64,000 nt of DNA, from positions 496,001-560,000 of the forward strand of contig CP115556.1 of assembly GCA_030168595.1 (NCBI GenBank). The letters are read 5' to 3'. Shown here one piece after another: positions 62,653 to 64,000 of this stretch. The notes under the pieces were generated by a model, which did no database searches, had not been told where the DNA came from, and saw only the letters and a list, made by a program, of their open reading frames with translations. Position 1 is the stretch's first letter. The number at the start of each line of letters is the position of its first letter. The stretch comes from Methanomassiliicoccales archaeon LGM-DZ1 (GTDB lineage Archaea > Thermoplasmatota > Thermoplasmata > Methanomassiliicoccales > Methanomethylophilaceae). Position numbers and translations under genes: made by a program.

Positions 62653-63465
62653 TTAAAGCCTCTCTGCGAACCCGCGCTTGAGGCGGCGGAACACCGCATA
62701 GCCCAGGACCAATGCGAATAACGCCAGCAGCAGGCACATCGAGATGACCCATGCGTCCGGCGGTTCCCCGAAGTACACTGCGCTGTGAAGCGCTTCGACA
62801 AAATAGGTGAACGGATTGATCCAGATGAGAGCATTCAGCAGGCCGGTGGCCTCATCGGCGAAGAAGTACATGGGGGTCATGAAGAAGAACACCATGCTTA
62901 TCGAGTTCAGAACGTACTGGACATCGCGGGAGTACACGGTCAGGGAAGAGAACAGGAACACGTACCCCGTGACGAAGATCAGCTCCAGGATAAGAACCGC
63001 CGGAACGAAGAGCATGGAGACCCAATCGAGCGAGAAACCAGTCGCGGCAATCAGGATGAGGCTGACCGAGTAACCGATCAGCATTATCAGGAACGTGCTA
63101 AGGGTCTGGGCGAACACCAGGATCTCCCTGGGGAAGTAGATCTTCTTGACCATGCCCGAGTTGCCGGTGATCGCAGATGCCCCTCCCGTCAGGTTCTGGG
63201 TCATGAAGGAGAACGGGAACATCGCCGACAGGACGTAGACCATGAAATCAGAAATCGCCGACTTGCGGATCTCCGTGAACACGACGTAGTAGACGCAGAT
63301 CATCACCATGGGGATGATGAAGTTCCAGGCGAATCCCAGAGCGGAGTTGCGATAACGGCCGAACAGGTTGTTGTAAACAAGGGAATGCAGGATGCTGCGG
63401 GAAGCGTACAGCTCGCGCAGATGATGCCTGGCCCCTCTGATGACCTTGTTTCCTCCGCTCTTCAT
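62653..63465 (-). CDS. Polysaccharide ABC exporter permease
   Basis: 270 residues, ABC-2 type (Wzm/TagG-like) with six predicted membrane helices: the first after RYRNSALGFAWNFIIPMVMI, then FMVYVLSAMFPFSFMT, LSTFLIMLIGYSVSLILI, LFVPAVLILELIFVTGYVFL, ISMVFFFMTPMYFF and a last one near ISMCLLLALFALVLG. It partners the ATPase just downstream to export lipid-linked glycans across the membrane. A TATA-like AATTAATATAAG lies 25-35 nt before the start. Confidence 0.92.
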   Translation of the reverse strand: MKSGGNKVIRGARHHLRELYASRSILHSLVYNNLFGRYRNSALGFAWNFIIPMVMICVYYVVFTEIRKSAISDFMVYVLSAMFPFSFMTQNLTGGASAITGNSGMVKKIYFPREILVFAQTLSTFLIMLIGYSVSLILIAATGFSLDWVSMLFVPAVLILELIFVTGYVFLFSSLTVYSRDVQYVLNSISMVFFFMTPMYFFADEATGLLNALIWINPFTYFVEALHSAVYFGEPPDAWVISMCLLLALFALVLGYAVFRRLKRGFAERL

Positions 63466-63564
63466 GCTTTCCCTTTCTGAAACGCGTACCTTATATTAAT
63501 TGTCGCCAACGGAAATGAAGGCATTTCCGAGTGCATCAGAGAAGGGGATGCACGGAATCCTCGT

Positions 63565-63572
63565 TTTTATAT
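63565..63572 (+). promoter_or_regulatory. TATA box for the UDP-galactopyranose mutase gene
   Basis: TTTTATAT centred about 27 nt before ATG 63596, giving a leaderless message. Confidence 0.55.
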
Positions 63573-63595
63573 TGGACAAGGAGATAGGCCGTCCT

Positions 63596-64000
63596 ATGAG
63601 CGGACGCAGGTACCTGGTGGTCGGAGCCGGGATATCGGGATCGACCATTGCAAGGCTGATGGCCGGCAGGGAGCCAGATTCTAGCATCACGGTCATCGAT
63701 TCATCTGACCGCATCGCCGGAGCCTGCAGCGACCGCATCCAGGACGGGATTGACGTCCAGGACCTTGGTCCGCACATCCTGCATACAGACGACGCCGAGG
63801 TATGGGGATTCCTCTCCCGCTTCACCGATTTCAATGCCTACCTGCACCGCGTGAAGGGAATCATTGGGGGGTCCGAGGTCCCGCTCCCGTTCAACACCGA
63901 CAGCCTCCGCATCTGCTTCCCCCCGACTGCCGCCGGCGAGATCGAGAAGAAGCTCGTGAACGCCTACGGGGTCGGAGCACGCGTCCCCGTAGATGAACTG
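63596..64000 (+). CDS. glf: UDP-galactopyranose mutase, N-terminal part (cut by window edge)
   Basis: Flavoenzyme that converts UDP-galactopyranose to the furanose form for surface glycans. The frame runs from ATG 63596 to the window end (135 codons). It begins with the FAD-binding VVGAGISGSTIARLMA motif; SSDRIAGACSD and DLGPHILHTDDAEVWGFLSR follow the family pattern, and LHRVKG...VPLPFNTDSL matches the substrate-proximal stretch. It diverges from the ABC exporter operon. Confidence 0.9.
   Translation, partial: MSGRRYLVVGAGISGSTIARLMAGREPDSSITVIDSSDRIAGACSDRIQDGIDVQDLGPHILHTDDAEVWGFLSRFTDFNAYLHRVKGIIGGSEVPLPFNTDSLRICFPPTAAGEIEKKLVNAYGVGARVPVDEL

Overview
The window reads as part of an archaeal chromosome, most likely a host-associated Thermoplasmata methanogen of the Methanomassiliicoccales type. 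The archaeal signs are a membrane LonB protease, a Hel308 helicase, the KEOPS subunit Cgi121, the archaeal thiolase/HMG-CoA synthase/DUF35 gene set, and many TATA boxes about 25-30 nt before start codons (leaderless transcripts). Almost every stop codon I read is TGA or TAA; the one intact gene ending in TAG (kdsB) has a TGA two codons later, as expected where TAG can be read as pyrrolysine. The order-level assignment is inference; no rRNA or tRNA is present.

Layout. 1-19.1 kb is dense, GC-rich housekeeping: lonB (cut by the window edge) with a transglutaminase-like secreted protein, hel308, a degenerate RNase III-like gene, thrB-thrC, cgi121, a small Sel1 protein, a mevalonate-entry operon (regulator, HMG-CoA synthase, thiolase, DUF35), a secreted repeat protein whose frame is broken in a run of ten G, a two-domain PPK2 and aconitase. 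19.3-36.0 kb is a complete type I-E CRISPR-Cas locus: 104 repeats and 103 spacers transcribed on the minus strand, then cas2, cas1, cas6e, cas5e, cas7e, cse2, cas8e and cas3. cas3 is cut inside its HD nuclease domain by a transposase-bearing insertion sequence, so spacer acquisition and Cascade genes look intact while target cleavage is probably lost.

36.0-49.4 kb is a loose, AT-richer defence and remnant region: twin hairpins that look like a small RNA, a flavodoxin, a zinc-ribbon membrane protein, an AAA ATPase with a truncated DUF4276-like partner, an HTH plus OLD-type ATPase/TOPRIM nuclease operon, a toxin-antitoxin remnant, a HAD phosphatase, and two TIR-like genes divergent from a small membrane protein, a candidate defence system. 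49.4-64 kb is a surface polysaccharide locus: aldolase, phosphatase and CMP-ulosonate synthetase genes for an activated 2-keto sugar acid, a decayed insertion sequence, two very large glycan-assembly proteins, an ABC exporter whose ATPase is fused to Sel1 repeats, and the start of UDP-galactopyranose mutase.

The most notable observations are the IS-split cas3, two spacers that encode the same ten-residue peptide with only synonymous differences, the TIR/TIR/membrane module, the twin-hairpin RNA candidate, the poly-G frameshift in a surface protein, and a thiolase lacking its usual catalytic residues.
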